A stretch of DNA of 64,000 nt from Neelides folsomi (taxonomy: Eukaryota; Arthropoda; Collembola; Neelipleona; Neelidae). Under the pieces are notes generated by a model. That model worked only from the letters and a program-made list of their open reading frames with translations. It did not search any database and was not told the origin of the DNA. This document shows positions 12,349-25,800 of this stretch, in pieces; position 1 is the stretch's first letter, and the number at the start of each line of letters is the position of its first letter. The stretch spans positions 124,001 to 188,000 of the forward strand of contig JAQGBZ010000058.1 in assembly GCA_034687125.1 (NCBI GenBank). Reading direction: 5' to 3'. The position numbers were made by a program, and so were the translations under genes.

Positions 12349-14880
12349 GGAATACCATCCAACTTGAACCTACAAAACCTTTGAAGGGGACCTACGCTGC
12401 TGCATAGTACAATAATGATCTTTTCAAGATTTTAAACTATTAATTTACACCTAAGATATTTAGAATTTGAGAATGAATTTGAAATTGGTGTTTCGACAAG
12501 CATTCTATAAACCAAATATAGCTAAAGGTATATATTCAGAACTTATATAAACATTCGTGTGAAGTAATACCTATACAAGCATTCACATTTGTGATGTTAC
12601 AAATTTATTATTAACATTGAAATCTATCAATGAAATAGTATTTATTGTCCGTTTATCGGTCATTATAGAAAAGCAAATTCTGTTAATTTGTGTCAAAATC
12701 AAACTAGGAGAGGCCAAGTGGAAGATACACTCATACAAAATAGCACTGCGGTTCACCTCCGATGTTGGGCATATCTCAACACTTATAGAAATAATGTCGT
12801 GTTTTATTTTATAAGTGCGAGCCTTTTCATATTTGTATTTTACGATAACTGTTGGTTTATCTCAAAATCACGGTTTTCATCACATTTCCCATTTCTGATA
12901 GAAAAACCAAACTTGGAATTTATTTCCTTTTGAATACAATATTGACCGAGTGCGAACCTTTTCATTTGTACTTTCGATGACTGTGGTTTATCTCAAAACT
13001 ACGGTTTTCATCACATTTCTGAGAGAAAAAAAATCTAAACTTGAAATTTATTTTCTTTTGAATACAATATTGACGAAAGGCTTTGTAAAACATCTTGTTT
13101 CATAAAACGAAATTGTAATTATTAAATGTAATTATCTTAACGAATTGAAAGCTATAGATTGTATAAAAAACACCTTTAAAAATGTATTTGATTGGAAACC
13201 AAAATTGTAATGTTAATGGGAGTACATTACTTGAAGGGAGATATAATTTATAATTGTTTTAAGAAACAATTCAAGTCGGAACAAGAAATTTTGAATGGCG
13301 ACCCATTCTCTGTAAATGAGAACTGTGTGAAGTAATGATTAAGAAAAGAGACATGATCCTGAGAAGATATATTTTCAATATTCATTCGAAGGATCCAAAC
13401 GTTGTACCTTAACGTGAGGTCTGAAAAAAGGTTTCATCTTCTCTCTTTCAAAACGAGAAGTGAAGAATTTCCTACAAGTCAAGGAATTATCATTCAAAAG
13501 TGGCAGATAGAACCCCTCAGTGAAAACTAAATACAAAAAAAATCGCTAACGGGTTCACCTGTCCTTTTGAACTTTTTCCTTTCAAAAACCTTAATTAATT
13601 AAAAATTGCAAAAAAAGTTTCGCGGAGGTTTGTCTCCTCGTTTTACAGCCCTTTTTCCCTCACAGTATAATCTGCTAATTGGTAGTTGAAGTAGAAGTAT
13701 GCTGAGAGTTTCAAATGCGGTTTAATTATGTGGGGTGTGTAATATTAGGATTTTACCTAATATGAATGATCATTTTAAATAATATTTCTTACTGATGTTG
13801 ATGACGTGTTCTTTTTTTTCTCTTGACTTTGAGTCGTTCAGACTCATAGTACATTTAACATGCGTGTTTGTACGTGTAATAGATACTCCATAAATTACTA
13901 CATATTCGTTGTTATTACGTATATTTTTATTTTGTTCGGAAGATTTTCATTTGAAAGGAAGGTGCTTATTGTCAGTTATATTATTAACTAACTACATACA
14001 TATACATCGCTACGTACATTATATATTTACAAATAATTAATACATACATACTTATATACCTACTACACCGTGTAATTGTCAAGTACGACGTGAAGTAAAA
14101 ACGATAATTTATACACATATATACATTTAAGAATACTTGCAATAAACGTTTAATATGGAAGCTTCGGAAATTTACATCACACTTTACATCACCGCTCGTA
14201 CCTTCGGTGAAATGGAGGACGAGTTCGGATTAGTTTTAAGATTTTTATAGTGAGAAACTCGGGTGTGAATTTATGAAATGAGTAATGATATTCTTCTTGA
14301 ATTAAATGTTGACAAGATGAGACTATGGATGTGAAGAGAATATTTAAACTCGCGATGTGTGAATGGGTCTTTGATACACAAGCGAAGAATGTGAATTCCT
14401 CGCATTTTTCAAGGTATGAAAGAATCAATATTTTCACCTATTTGAAATTCTTGTGAAATGGTGAAAAATAAATGTTTTTTATCTCATCGTCAGTAGCGGA
14501 TACCGGGTTTTTAAATATACTCAATGAGCTGCTCCTTAGATTGTAAGAAATCGATTGTTAAACTTCGTACTCTACTAATAAAACTCTACTTAGATTTGAG
14601 CATTTAACCAATGTGGAATCAACAATTGTATCACTGTTTGTTTTATTTCTGTATAGTCCTTTTATTCCAATTACACATTATATTATCATGAATACTCGAA
14701 GAGTGAATGAGAAAAAAATAAAATTGAAGTGATGGTTATCAATGATTCCAAACAATGAAGAAATGGCCATTAATTTTTTTCATCTATTCATCATCATTTC
14801 ATTTTGACAAAGTTGTGTTTCAAAATAATGTTCTCACAATCAACGTCATTTAACTTAAAGTTAGATATTTAATAAGCATT
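12349..14880. other. intergenic region between convergent MED13 and DHCR24
   Basis: AT-rich, with no supported gene. It holds the 3' flank of both convergent genes and a diverged tandem duplication at 12815-13075. Short open frames here have no family signature. Confidence 0.6.
12815..13075. repeat. two-unit diverged tandem duplication (about 135 + 126 bp)
   Basis: Unit 1 (12815-12949) and unit 2 (12950-13075) share in the same order GTGCGA..CCTTTTCAT, GGTTTATCTCAAAA, ACGGTTTTCATCACATTTC, AACTTG(G/A)AATTTATTT and CTTTTGAATACAATATTGAC. The differences are point changes and small indels. Confidence 0.8.
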
Positions 14881-17472
14881 TTAAGCCATCCGTCCTTCTT
14901 CTCTGGCTTGGAGGGACACTTTGTTGTAGACTTCTGGAAATGCTCCTTCGCAGTTATATTTTTTCCGCAATTTGTCATACAAGTCGTGGTTGAACATTTC
15001 TCGGAACTCGGGTTTGGTCATGTATGTGTCCGCATATAGCATTTGATACCTGTGTAAGGAGTTAATGAAGTTTTTGTGCGTTCATTTTCATTTAAAACTT
15101 TGCAGAGAGCACATGGACATTTAAAGCAAAATAAATCTCACCCTTTAACTCGTCTCACAAAACTTTCAATTTTCCTCGTTGTTGTTCTTGTCTCGTACTT
15201 ATCTGATTTGGGGACACCATAAACTCCAATGTCGATGAACATTTCCTCCTCGGACTCCCTCAGCATTCCTTGGCTCTTGGGATTTTTGTAGGGGCATAGC
15301 CAAATTGGGTATATCTAGAATCCAGTTAAAAGATATGAAATGCAAAAGATAAGGGAATAGTTAGTCTAGATGTCAAATTACATAATGCATTTATGTTCTT
15401 AAGTATTTTGATTGCAAATTCGTTGTCAGCCTTTTCTAATATCAGGCTAGATTATTTATATCATTTGTTATAGGATAATTGTTATTATTATGACTAGAAG
15501 ACCTTGGCTTCTTGATGAAAGAGCTCAATGGCTTCCTGGAGTTTGCTAAGTGGGACGAGCATATCTTGTATCATGTGTTTCGTCTCATAAAGCTCCTTTA
15601 CGGCCTTTGGCTGGCTCAGTTTGAGCAGGGAAACTTTGGGTGGAACCATCCAGCCTAAAATCCACCGAAAAATCAAATTGTTCCCAAATGGGACGATTTC
15701 TTCCATTTCCCAGAATAAGCTCTTTGAATGGCGATGATAATATTCTCTCAATGGAATATACTCAACTCCTTTGGAGCAACTATTGAGGTAACTCTCGGCG
15801 TGTTTGAAGAACCAGGGCTTGTACCATTTCCCAATCTCGTTCAACTAATTAAAATATTCCATATAGATGAATATTCGTGAACATGAACTTTGAATTAACC
15901 AATTGGCGTTTTTTGTATTAATGTCTGTCTGTAATGTTAATGAAGGTAATTTTATTACTTTTCCTGGCTCAGCAGTCGTGCTCATATTTCCAACAAGGAG
16001 AACTCCTTTATCCTTTCCATATAAAATTCCTTCCACGAATTCGTTCCCATCTGTCATCTTTTCCTTCATTAAGGTTGAGACCTCGTCGAGAGACTCAAGA
16101 GGATAATATTCCAACCGCACAAATCTAAAATCCCATTCAAGAACAGGCCCAATAAAATAAATCCTAAATATTGATAATAATACAAAATGTAATGTGTGGT
16201 TAACCTTTTTGCAGGAATTATTTTGATCTCAACGGCCGTTAAGAAACCAAATGTTCCATATGACCAAGGGATGCAATTGAACAAGTCTTCATTCTCATCC
16301 TACGATCAATTTAAAATTTATATTAAATATATACTTGTAGAATTAAATACTTGTTATGACCTTTGAACATTTGATGACTTCTCCGTTGGCAAGGACGAGT
16401 TCGTATGAAAGGCAAATGTCCTGGAAAAGCCCATAGATATGAGACGACGTTTCAATTCCAGTTCCCATCACAAGACCACCTTACCAAGATTAGTATTTCA
16501 TTTATATATATATATATAATAAAAGAGGTTTAGTTAGAAATGAAAAGTTTATTACTTACCAACTGTGAGATCATCGAGTTCAGGAACAACAGGGATTGTC
16601 CATCCAAGAGGTTCAAGAGTTTTCGTTAATTGCCCCATTGACACCAATGGTTCAACTCGGACTCGCTAGCATTAAGAAATTCATTTATATCTTTGGTAGT
16701 TGAATGGAAATGAAATATTATTTCAAAATAACTATTTTACCTTTGAAATTAAATAACATTTTGCATTTAACACATTTTGCTATGTTAAATACAAAAAATG
16801 TTAACACATATGTTAAATAATTTAAGTTAGGTCAATTTACGTTATTTGGACAAGAAACAACTTACCATTGTGTTTACGTCGAGGTCAAGAATGTCGACAA
16901 GATTTACTCGAACATTATGGAACTTTTCTTTGTATTTTTGGACGCGAAAACTTACAGTTTGCCATCCTGGACGTGCTGTGCACATTTCCTTTTCTCGCCC
17001 ATTTTTGATCCATTCTTTTACCTGTTCAATAATCAATTGATTAATCTCCTTTCTCTGGCTAAGAACGAATAAAACCTATTATACTACTTTCTCTGGCTAA
17101 ACGGATTATTGGCTTACACCGGATTTAGCTTTACGTTAATAAATATAGAATTAAAATAAATATGGAGATTTCCTATGCTATATTTTCTACTTTATCACAT
17201 TCTCATATTCCATGTGGATAAGTTATAATCAATTCATGAAAGAAAAATGAATGTCAAATATAAGTGGAATTTTAGCGGAAATTGTGACTTGCCTGGTGCT
17301 GAACAGCTTTCACTTTCCTATCGTGGGATTTCGGAGCGGAGTTGAGTTTGAAGACAATCCAGGTGCGGAAGTAGGAGTAGCAATCATAGCAGAGAGAGAG
17401 CGGAAGAAGGAAGAAAATCACAAGCACCCATCGGTACTCAATCAACAAATGCTCAAGTAAACTTCGGTTCAT
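14881..17472 (-). CDS. DHCR24: delta(24)-sterol reductase (24-dehydrocholesterol reductase, DHCR24/seladin-1), complete, 9 exons
   Basis: FAD-linked reductase of the sterol side-chain delta-24 double bond (desmosterol to cholesterol), an ER membrane enzyme. Exons in order: 17472-17293, 17021-16866, 16665-16560, 16479-16361, 16299-16205, 16124-15959, 15844-15503, 15314-15142, 15049-14881; the protein is about 501 aa (human 516). The N-terminal anchor is [19 protein letters not shown] at about residues 12-30. The FAD-binding domain includes [35 protein letters not shown] and [19 protein letters not shown]-terminal signatures are [54 protein letters not shown] and QMLYADTYM. The ATG at 17472 is chosen because its frame enters the anchor directly. 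Intron 1 begins with GC rather than GT. In sterol-auxotrophic arthropods the likely role is dietary sterol conversion (inference). Confidence 0.95.
16503..16519. repeat. (TA)n microsatellite in DHCR24 intron 3
   Basis: Uninterrupted TA dinucleotide run directly downstream of exon 3 on the minus strand. Confidence 0.8.
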
Positions 17473-18481
17473 AGTTCAACTCTTTTTTCCTCATTAAAGA
17501 GAGAAATGGGATTGAAAGGAGTTTGGATCGTCTGTGTCGAATGAAACTGAGAAACCCAAGACCTTGAAACTTGACTTGCTCACATCCACGGCAGCGGCGA
17601 AGTGATATCAAAAGTAGCATACATGCGAACACCTGCATAGACTTGTCGAACTCAAGAGGCGACTTCTATGCCAATTATTCATATCATCTAAATTCCTCCT
17701 TTACGCGTAGATATAAACCCATATGACTCCTATTATTTGAACTTCATGAGTTATCTCATGATTTTGTAATGGTCTTTTAAAAAATGCATCTCACTAAATG
17801 TAAACTGATAAAAACTTACCTCGACATTGTCTTGTATCAAACCAATATAATTTATATATGAAATATACATATATCTATATTGGATATTTATAAATAGATA
17901 TTTAACTACAGATATAATATGTATATAGCTTCTCATTTTTGTAAGCCAGTATGTAAGGTATGGTATAGCTACTCACTTTGAGTAGCTACAGTACATAGCT
18001 GTATTTTACATAACTAGTATTGTAATACATTGGTATTATATGAATCAGGAAGAGCTGAGTAGATGAATTAACTTACACATTAATCCCAATGAGAGAGATC
18101 AAATGAATCAAAGTGGCATGTTTCATGTATAAGCAGATTCACTTTTTATTTCGTGTTATGTAAATAGTAGCTAAGAATGAAAAACACGAGAGATTCTCAT
18201 TTCGCTCTCTTTTCCGGATCGAGCCATGATGCATTTTGAGAAAAGTTTTGGTGTGAGTATTTTCATCTTGGCTTCTTACTTAACTTAGATTCCATGTGGA
18301 ATTTTCTTCCAATAACCTCCAATAACCCAAGATTTAAAGATTTGTTAATAAATGAAAATTTTGATTCTAAAATCAATACGGCCGTTCTTTATTTCCTCTC
18401 ATTTACACGTAGGTACATGATGCCGCACGAGAGCAAAGGTTGAACCATAACCACAGACTATACTATACATATCAACATATA
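17473..18481. other. upstream flank of DHCR24, no gene seen
   Basis: AT-rich sequence. The presumed DHCR24 promoter lies at its left end. An open frame at 17453-17638 on the minus strand overlaps the DHCR24 start in another phase and is taken to be leader sequence. Confidence 0.5.
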
Positions 18482-19256
18482 CACTGGACCTCGGATAAGA
18501 TCAACTTCACGGGATACACCAATTTTGGTGATCTTAACCGAGGTTGACACTAACCGAGGTTGATATATGTCATATAATTACACATGTAGGTATTTATATT
18601 ATTGAAAATTAAATAATTTAATTCACATATTGTGCAAATTATAGTATACGTATATAAGAATGTTGAATTTGTGTAATGCCATTGGAAAATAGATTGATCT
18701 TGAAGCTTTTGACCATTTCGAGAAATATTTAAATAGGTTGACCTATTCTTATCTACCTGTATATTCAATTTGTAGTATAAAAAGTAAAATTTCTGTATTT
18801 TAGGCATTGTCGGATAAAATAGAATAATATACGATTTTAATTAAAAGAAAATTAATCCATTTATCATATTTGATAAAAAATAGGATAATAAAAATCATGG
18901 AACAAGACGTAATTTTACCTAAAATAGCGATTTTTCAATTTTGATAGGTATTTTACATGTATTATAACTCTAAAATCACACCAATATGTATTCTTGGATG
19001 AACAATAACTGTTTATCATTTCATTTCACCTCTAATTTATAAAGTCGAACAAAATATTAAGGCGGTAGAAACAAGAAGTTGATCTTATGAGTAGTTGACG
19101 TCCCACGGGAACAAAAAATTTGGTGATCTTAATCGAAGTTGACATTAACCGCGGTGAAACTATCCGAGGTTTAAAGCATTAGAATTCCTATACCTAAGCC
19201 GGGAACATAGAAAAAGGTGATCTTAACCGAGGGGTGATCTTAACCGAGGTCGAGTG
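18482..19256. mobile_element. non-autonomous Tigger/pogo-like DNA transposon with TA target duplication
   Basis: Flanking TA dinucleotides at 18480-18481 and 19257-19258 bracket terminal inverted repeats: left CACTGGACCTCGGATAAGAT, and the right end on the complement CACTCGACCTCGGTTAAGAT. These are the CACT..CTCGG..TAAG ends of Tigger elements. Subterminal copies of the motif (GGTGATCTTAACCGAGG, TTGACACTAACCGAGGTT) recur near both ends. About 775 bp; the interior is AT-rich and I recognise no transposase. Confidence 0.8.
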
Positions 19257-19781
19257 TAATGTATAAATACTACATAAGACACATGTACGAGGATTTTAAA
19301 TTGAAGTGTATAAATATGTGACTTTTATCATTTTATTGATATCAAGCTGAATGAATTCATACATTTGTTTTCAGGTTTATTCAGCTATGAAGATTAAATT
19401 TATCTGGATATATCACTAATATAGCACTTGAAGGTACGCAATATTTAAAACTAATTTTACTTTTAAATGATATAGATAATACAAATTGTATTATAAATAT
19501 CTTATCTTACAAAAATCATTTAAATTGCTTAAATACAGAAACACCGAATAAGAGCTTTAGGTAAGTGTAAGTATACGCAGATACAATTTTAGGTAGCATG
19601 TTAGAAATGTAAAATACATTTTAGTAAATATATTTAAATATGTATATCTGATAAATTAAATTAAAATGCAGAAGTAGAAATCGTAGTCAATATTTTGATA
19701 AGGATCATAATAAATAAATACATAATGGTTGATTTGATTTGAAAGAAACTGAGAGGATCACAGAAGTTTTAGCGTTGTAGG

Positions 19782-19787
19782 TTTATT
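19782..19787 (-). terminator. polyadenylation signal AATAAA of the C12orf56-like gene
   Basis: AATAAA on the minus strand, 63 nt downstream of the stop codon. Confidence 0.5.
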
Positions 19788-19849
19788 ATAAATTCAAATC
19801 ATAAAAGACAGTCATTTGACAATGTAAGCGGTTCATTAAATCATCATTA

Positions 19850-22800
19850 TTATTTCAAGGGTTCGCCCTTTGAAAAGGGCAAGGGCAAATCACTTTTTTC
19901 GATGATTTCTCCACGGAGTTGGTCTGAAGTGGTGAGGAGTCTTGACTTGACAGGAAATCGATCCGGAATTTTCATATTCACTCTCTTCAGACCAACAAAG
20001 TACCTGAAATGGAGAATATTCCAAATGACTTTCCACATATTACCTATTTACACGACTCAATTTCCAATCGATTATCTTTCCCTTCTCATTCATATTTTAT
20101 TCAATGGAGTCATTAAAGGCGAGCGACCAAAAGGAAAGTCTCTTCTTTCATTAATCATCTTTTTGCCCAACATGGAGTTAATGAGGCTCATGTTTATAGG
20201 ATCAATTATCGATTGTATGACTTACTGGAATTCCTCCGTGTAGAAGGATTGGATGAATTCCTTGACCGAAGGGATCCAATTGGACAAAGACCTCAACACG
20301 AAAAGGTGTCTGTACAACAAAACCGTTTGACTCCCTTTCATCGCCCGACGACTGCACCATAAGAGATTGATGACCTGAGTCACACTCTGCTTCAAATAGC
20401 TTTCCTGGAAATTTAAAGGAAATAAAAATTAATTAATTTCAAATAGTTCCCTGAATCATTCAAATATCACACTTTTGGTGGCCTTTCATTTATAATATTG
20501 AAATATTACATTTTGTATTATGTAATTTGTTGCATGATGAAGGTAAGTGTACACATGTTGTTTTTCTACTTATTTATACACATAAGAATAGTGACAACTA
20601 ATGCCGTTATAATTTTGCGAATCAATTGGCTGAAATAAGGTTCATTACTCCATTTAAATCTATCTTCTTTTTAATTAGGCAATGCTCGTCATGTTATCAA
20701 TATTAATAATTACTGATTTGATTACCCAATTTCATATCTTATAAATATTTAACTTTCTTTGCTTAATAGAGAAATGAGTTCAAACGGTGTTAATTCTTAA
20801 TAAACAATTAACAAGACATGGGAGGACGGGAACGCAAGTATATTTATATATTATTTATTGCATAGTTATATAACATAGATCTGTATAGTACAAGTTAACT
20901 ATCACACATAATAAATATGCCTTTACAAAAATTGAAATATATATGTAGAACATGCTTACCAAACTATAGTGTGTGTATGTAATATATTACTAAAATATAT
21001 AAATTTTACTATTTATTTATATGTACCATATGTAGTAAATAATATTTAATGTCTTTACCCAAGTAATCAAACTCTCAACGGAATAGGTAAAGAACAAAAT
21101 GAAAACCAATGCAGGTTCTTTAGCTTTATTGCATATCCTGATATGAAATAATATACCGGTTTGGTTCGATTTTTATCCCTTGTTCAAATTATATCCCTTC
21201 TCGATCTATATCCCCCCCTTGAAACTCTAGATTTTATTTTTATCCCCTGTTCGATTTTTGTCCCCCCCCTAAATTCCATTTCAACTGTCAAACTAAAAGT
21301 GGAACCCGCGTAATATTGAATATGTAACGCTTTGGTGTCATTTCATTTCTCTAATTCTCTATAATTCTCAAGTCAATTAACACGTTTAAATAAAAATGCC
21401 TCGTCAGCATCACTCAATTAACTTTAGATTAAAAGCTTTAAGATATGCCGAAAGTCATTCTCAACACAAGACTGCTGAACATTTCAAAGTATCAGCAAAA
21501 CAAATTCGTGAATGGAAGAAACAATTTTAACAGAATGGGTTAAAAGCGCTTGGAACTCACTTTCAGCTGAATTGATCAAAAATTGGTTTAAATACTGTGG
21601 CATCACTACAATGAATGACGGATCTGAAGACAACTTGATTCATTGATTTAAGGAAGGGGAAAGGTATGCAGAAGGACGAAATCTACTCCAAAAATTTCGA
21701 GAAAATACCTTAAATGTACCAATTTCACTGACTGAAGAGGAGGATCGCAATGAAATAGACACGAATGAAGTAGCTATTTCTGAATCTGAAGATGAAGTAC
21801 CAGAAAACGACGCTATTTTCACTGAAAGCGATAGCGAAGAAAAAGAAAATTGAAAATAAATTTCTTTTAAAATATCACTTAGTCTAATTATTTTATTTTA
21901 TCCCCTGTCGAATTATATCCCTTCTCGATTTAAGCCCCCCTTGAACCTCTAAATTTTATTTTTATCCCCGGGATAAAAATCGAACCAAACCTGTATGTAT
22001 ATTTACTGCCCGATTTCCTCATTTTCATGTTACAAAATGCTGTCTTTATTTGTGCATAAATAATATTTCCGTGCGTGCTGCAACGGTGGGTTTATCTTCA
22101 TTTTACTTGCATTAAATATTTAAAAAGTTATAAACTGACTGAGTAAGTGTGGGATAAACAATGAGTCCTTTTTATGTTTCCCCTTCGTGCATTGAGTCAA
22201 CATGGAAAGGGCTGCGGAATTCCTTACCAGCCGATATTTATTTAAGAGGAGAACAAGCCCACGCCGATCATTTTCTCTTGGAGAGAGAGACACGATATTG
22301 AGAATTTCATAAAGAAGTCCAACGCTCGAATTGTGGCCAATGCTCACCAACTTCACTATCTAAAACAAAAGTCCTGAATTAACACCAATCCAATATTAAC
22401 TATAGGTACCTACTAATATATAGTTATGTATCTACTTAAGCAATAAGTATACTTTTATATATATACATATGGTATGGATGAATATGGATTTTATGTGTGA
22501 GTGGTCTTGGGTCTTGGTTTCCAAATAACAGTTAGTGGAGAAGAATTACCAGAGAAATTGAAGGATCATTCATCCATTCCATTTTGGTGTAAGTCTCTGG
22601 GTCTGAAATGAGCCTTTGGATTCTCTCCGAATGCTCCGATTTGTTCATTAGGTTTTGTGGGTGGGAGAATATGGAGGCTAAGATGAAGTCGAGTTGGTTA
22701 TCGGCCCTCAGTCCACTGGCTCCCAGGCCTTCAAAAAGGATCCTGAGAATGTCGAAGAAAAGTGGAGGAAAAAGCATCGCTTCCTCGTTCAATTCCTCTT

Positions 22801-25800
22801 CCCTCATCTCGTCGAAGGGTTTGAAGAGCAGGGGTAGGAGAGACGGGTCCTTCATTAAACATTTATGATCAAGGATTGGTTCATTTATTAAATATTCCTT
22901 CCTTTATCTCCCTCATTCTCCAAGAAATCGAAAGATTAATTAACCTGCCAAAAAAGCCTCTTAAGCTGAGAGTATTTGAGCAGACTCTTGTGGAGGTAGT
23001 AGAGCGAATCGAATTTCTTTCCCTTCTCCACCCGCTTTTCCAAAAGTCGGTGAGAAAGGCGAGAGAGAATTTTCTGACCAGCACGTAAACTATGATTTTC
23101 CCCACGGCCTCCACATACTTCCTCAACATCCAAAGTTCGCCTCTGGAAAGAAGGAATATCAATTAAACTTGTGTGGTTGCAATTCCCACTTTCCCAATCC
23201 TCAATTCGTTCATTACACGATTACACCTGGCTATGGGATAAGGCCCCATTAGTCTTCCCCATATGCGAGAAAGGCGAGAAAACGCCAAGCAATCATTTTT
23301 CTGCTCATGTAAATGTTCAAGTCCATCGAGCATTGAGGAAATATCAAACCATAGTCGTACATTTGGTATATTTTGTAAATGAGACTTAAGAGTACCAAAT
23401 TGTCCATAGTTGGAAAACTGGTATATCAAATATATCAAATTTGTCCACTTTTATGACATATATATTGCTTGAGCATTGTGAGTTTCTTTACGGCACCTTG
23501 ACACGAATGAGATGATGAGTGGATTTAAAATCAAGGTTAACTAAAGATAATTAACCTCAACTTTCTTTATGTGGTCAATATAACGTTTAGAATATAATAC
23601 CCTTGTTTCCTATATATAAATATTATATTAACTCTGCAAATCCGGATATGAGTAATAGAAATGAGCACATTGTTCATTTCCAATCTTTTCAAACTTTCTC
23701 CATTGGCATTGAAATTCTTGAAAATAAGATTAGCTCATTTATGTTATTTGTAAGTAAATTCTTTCCCACAAATTCCAAATGTGCGTGTAATTCTCAACAA
23801 TGGATTTTACTTTATTTTCTATGTTTAGGATACATAGTATGATGTTTGTACTATAAATTATTATTATAAATTAGAAAGACTGTTAAACGGTTTTTATAGG
23901 TACTACATAATTGTATAGTATGTATTACTATCATATGCCCATTTCATGATTGAGCCTTAATTGGTTAAAAAAACTTCGAATTTTGTACTTTATCACTATC
24001 TATCGGTACGGATTTATTTAGTATATAGGTATTCATATGTTAGTAAATTACAATAAATTTGAAAACTTGACAAGAATTAAAGCTATAGGATGGGAAATAA
24101 AACTTACCAAAATTCCTCGACTCCAAATGAGAAAAAGCTCATTAAGAAAGTAGGAGTTTTTCTGATACAAGTAGAAATTGAATTGTTTTCTTTCCTTCTC
24201 ACGACTCACTTTGTACTTTCGTCGAGTGAAGTATTTGGGAAGGACCATACGAAATTTCTTTTTCTCCTCTCCCGACTTGGAGGATGTTTCCGAAGAGTCG
24301 GAATTTCTTTGTGAAAGTTCTTCATCCGCTTCCCAAGCTTGTTCCCTTGTTCCATACTCTTTCGCGGAAAAAATTGGCTCGCATCCCTTTACTTCCCCGT
24401 CCAACTCATACGCACAAGGGTCACAATGAAGGAGGAGAGTTTGGGGAAAGCTCTTGGTCGACTCCTTCGAGCTGAGGGAATAAGAAAGAGTTGAACTGCC
24501 CAAGGACATTGCCGGGCTCCAGTACTTTGTTGACAAATGAACATCTTCAAATTCGACTCGAATGTGCTGGGACGTGTAGGGCCCATTGGTCTCTTTGATC
24601 AAAGATCCCCGATCCGCGACCTAATTTTAGCACATTATATGACATTATTTATACTGTTTTTACATTATTACTCCAGAGAAGAAAATCATGTCCTCAATGA
24701 GAACAATGTTGCAAGTTAAATGTGAAATGACTCGCGTCACGTCTCTCGTATCTTATAAATATGATCGGTGACAGTCAAGTGTATTATGTATAGTGAAAGC
24801 TATAGGGCACGCTAGGAAATAATTAAGGTTGACTGACGCACACGGGTTAAGGTTATTTTCGACCAGAGGAAAAAAGATCCTTTTAGAGGATCTTACATAG
24901 TAAACATATATGTATTTATTATAAATGTTATATGATACATACATATAAACATGTAAAACCATATATTTATAAATTATAAATGTTTGTTAATACAAATGTA
25001 AATAATGTGTGTATTAAATTTCAAGAAATCTGTTCAAGCAAGAAACCCTTTTGAGAATATTTATATTTTTTAATATTATCTACATCTCTTTTCTTTATTA
25101 AGTAAAGCAATTACTTATATCTGTAGTATCAGTTATAATTATTCGCTTATCTAGTATAGTATTTTATATTAATAATCTCATTTTCAAAATTATTCTGTTT
25201 ACAGCCACTTTCCCATATTTGATCTCATTGCAGAATTTCAACACCTTCGTATACTTTAAATAAACATTACATTCTTGTGCAATTGAATCCATTAAAGGTT
25301 AAAATATCATTCATGGTATGGAGTTTTAATAAATTGGCTATTTTGGTCACTCATTAGTTCTTTTGAACATTGAGGTTTTTAGGGCAATATATCGAGGGAT
25401 CATATAGGTCATGTTTCACGTGTGTGTTTAATTATCTACTTTCCCTCTCTTTAATCCCTAGCCAATTGTAATAAAATGAAAATAGGTGTAAGAAACTCAT
25501 TTCATGTGTGTTTGAATGAAAGTAATGGAAGAGCCATGCTATTTGTAAACTATTTTTTACATGTGCATTTAAGCTTCTTTTTTTATATTTCAAAATACGA
25601 GTCTTACGAGTAGAATATATGTGTGTACTATATTGTGTATATATGGTGCATTCGAAATCTATTAGAGTAGCTTTTATTTTATACTCTTAAAGCCCCTTAA
25701 TTCATATTTAGTATTATTGAGTTGCTTAATGCTGATATTTTATTTACAGCAAATAATAAATATTAAATGGGTATGTAAACAGACCCATTTAAATACTTTT

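Noticed and set aside
17453-17638. Minus-strand frame starting MQVFACMLLLISLRRCRG as an alternative DHCR24 N-terminus
   Set aside because: It is in a different phase from the DHCR24 anchor and would need an extra unsupported intron.
24885-24910. Small inverted repeat AAGATCC…GGATCTT
   Set aside because: Only 7-bp arms in an AT-rich intron; not above chance in a window of this size.
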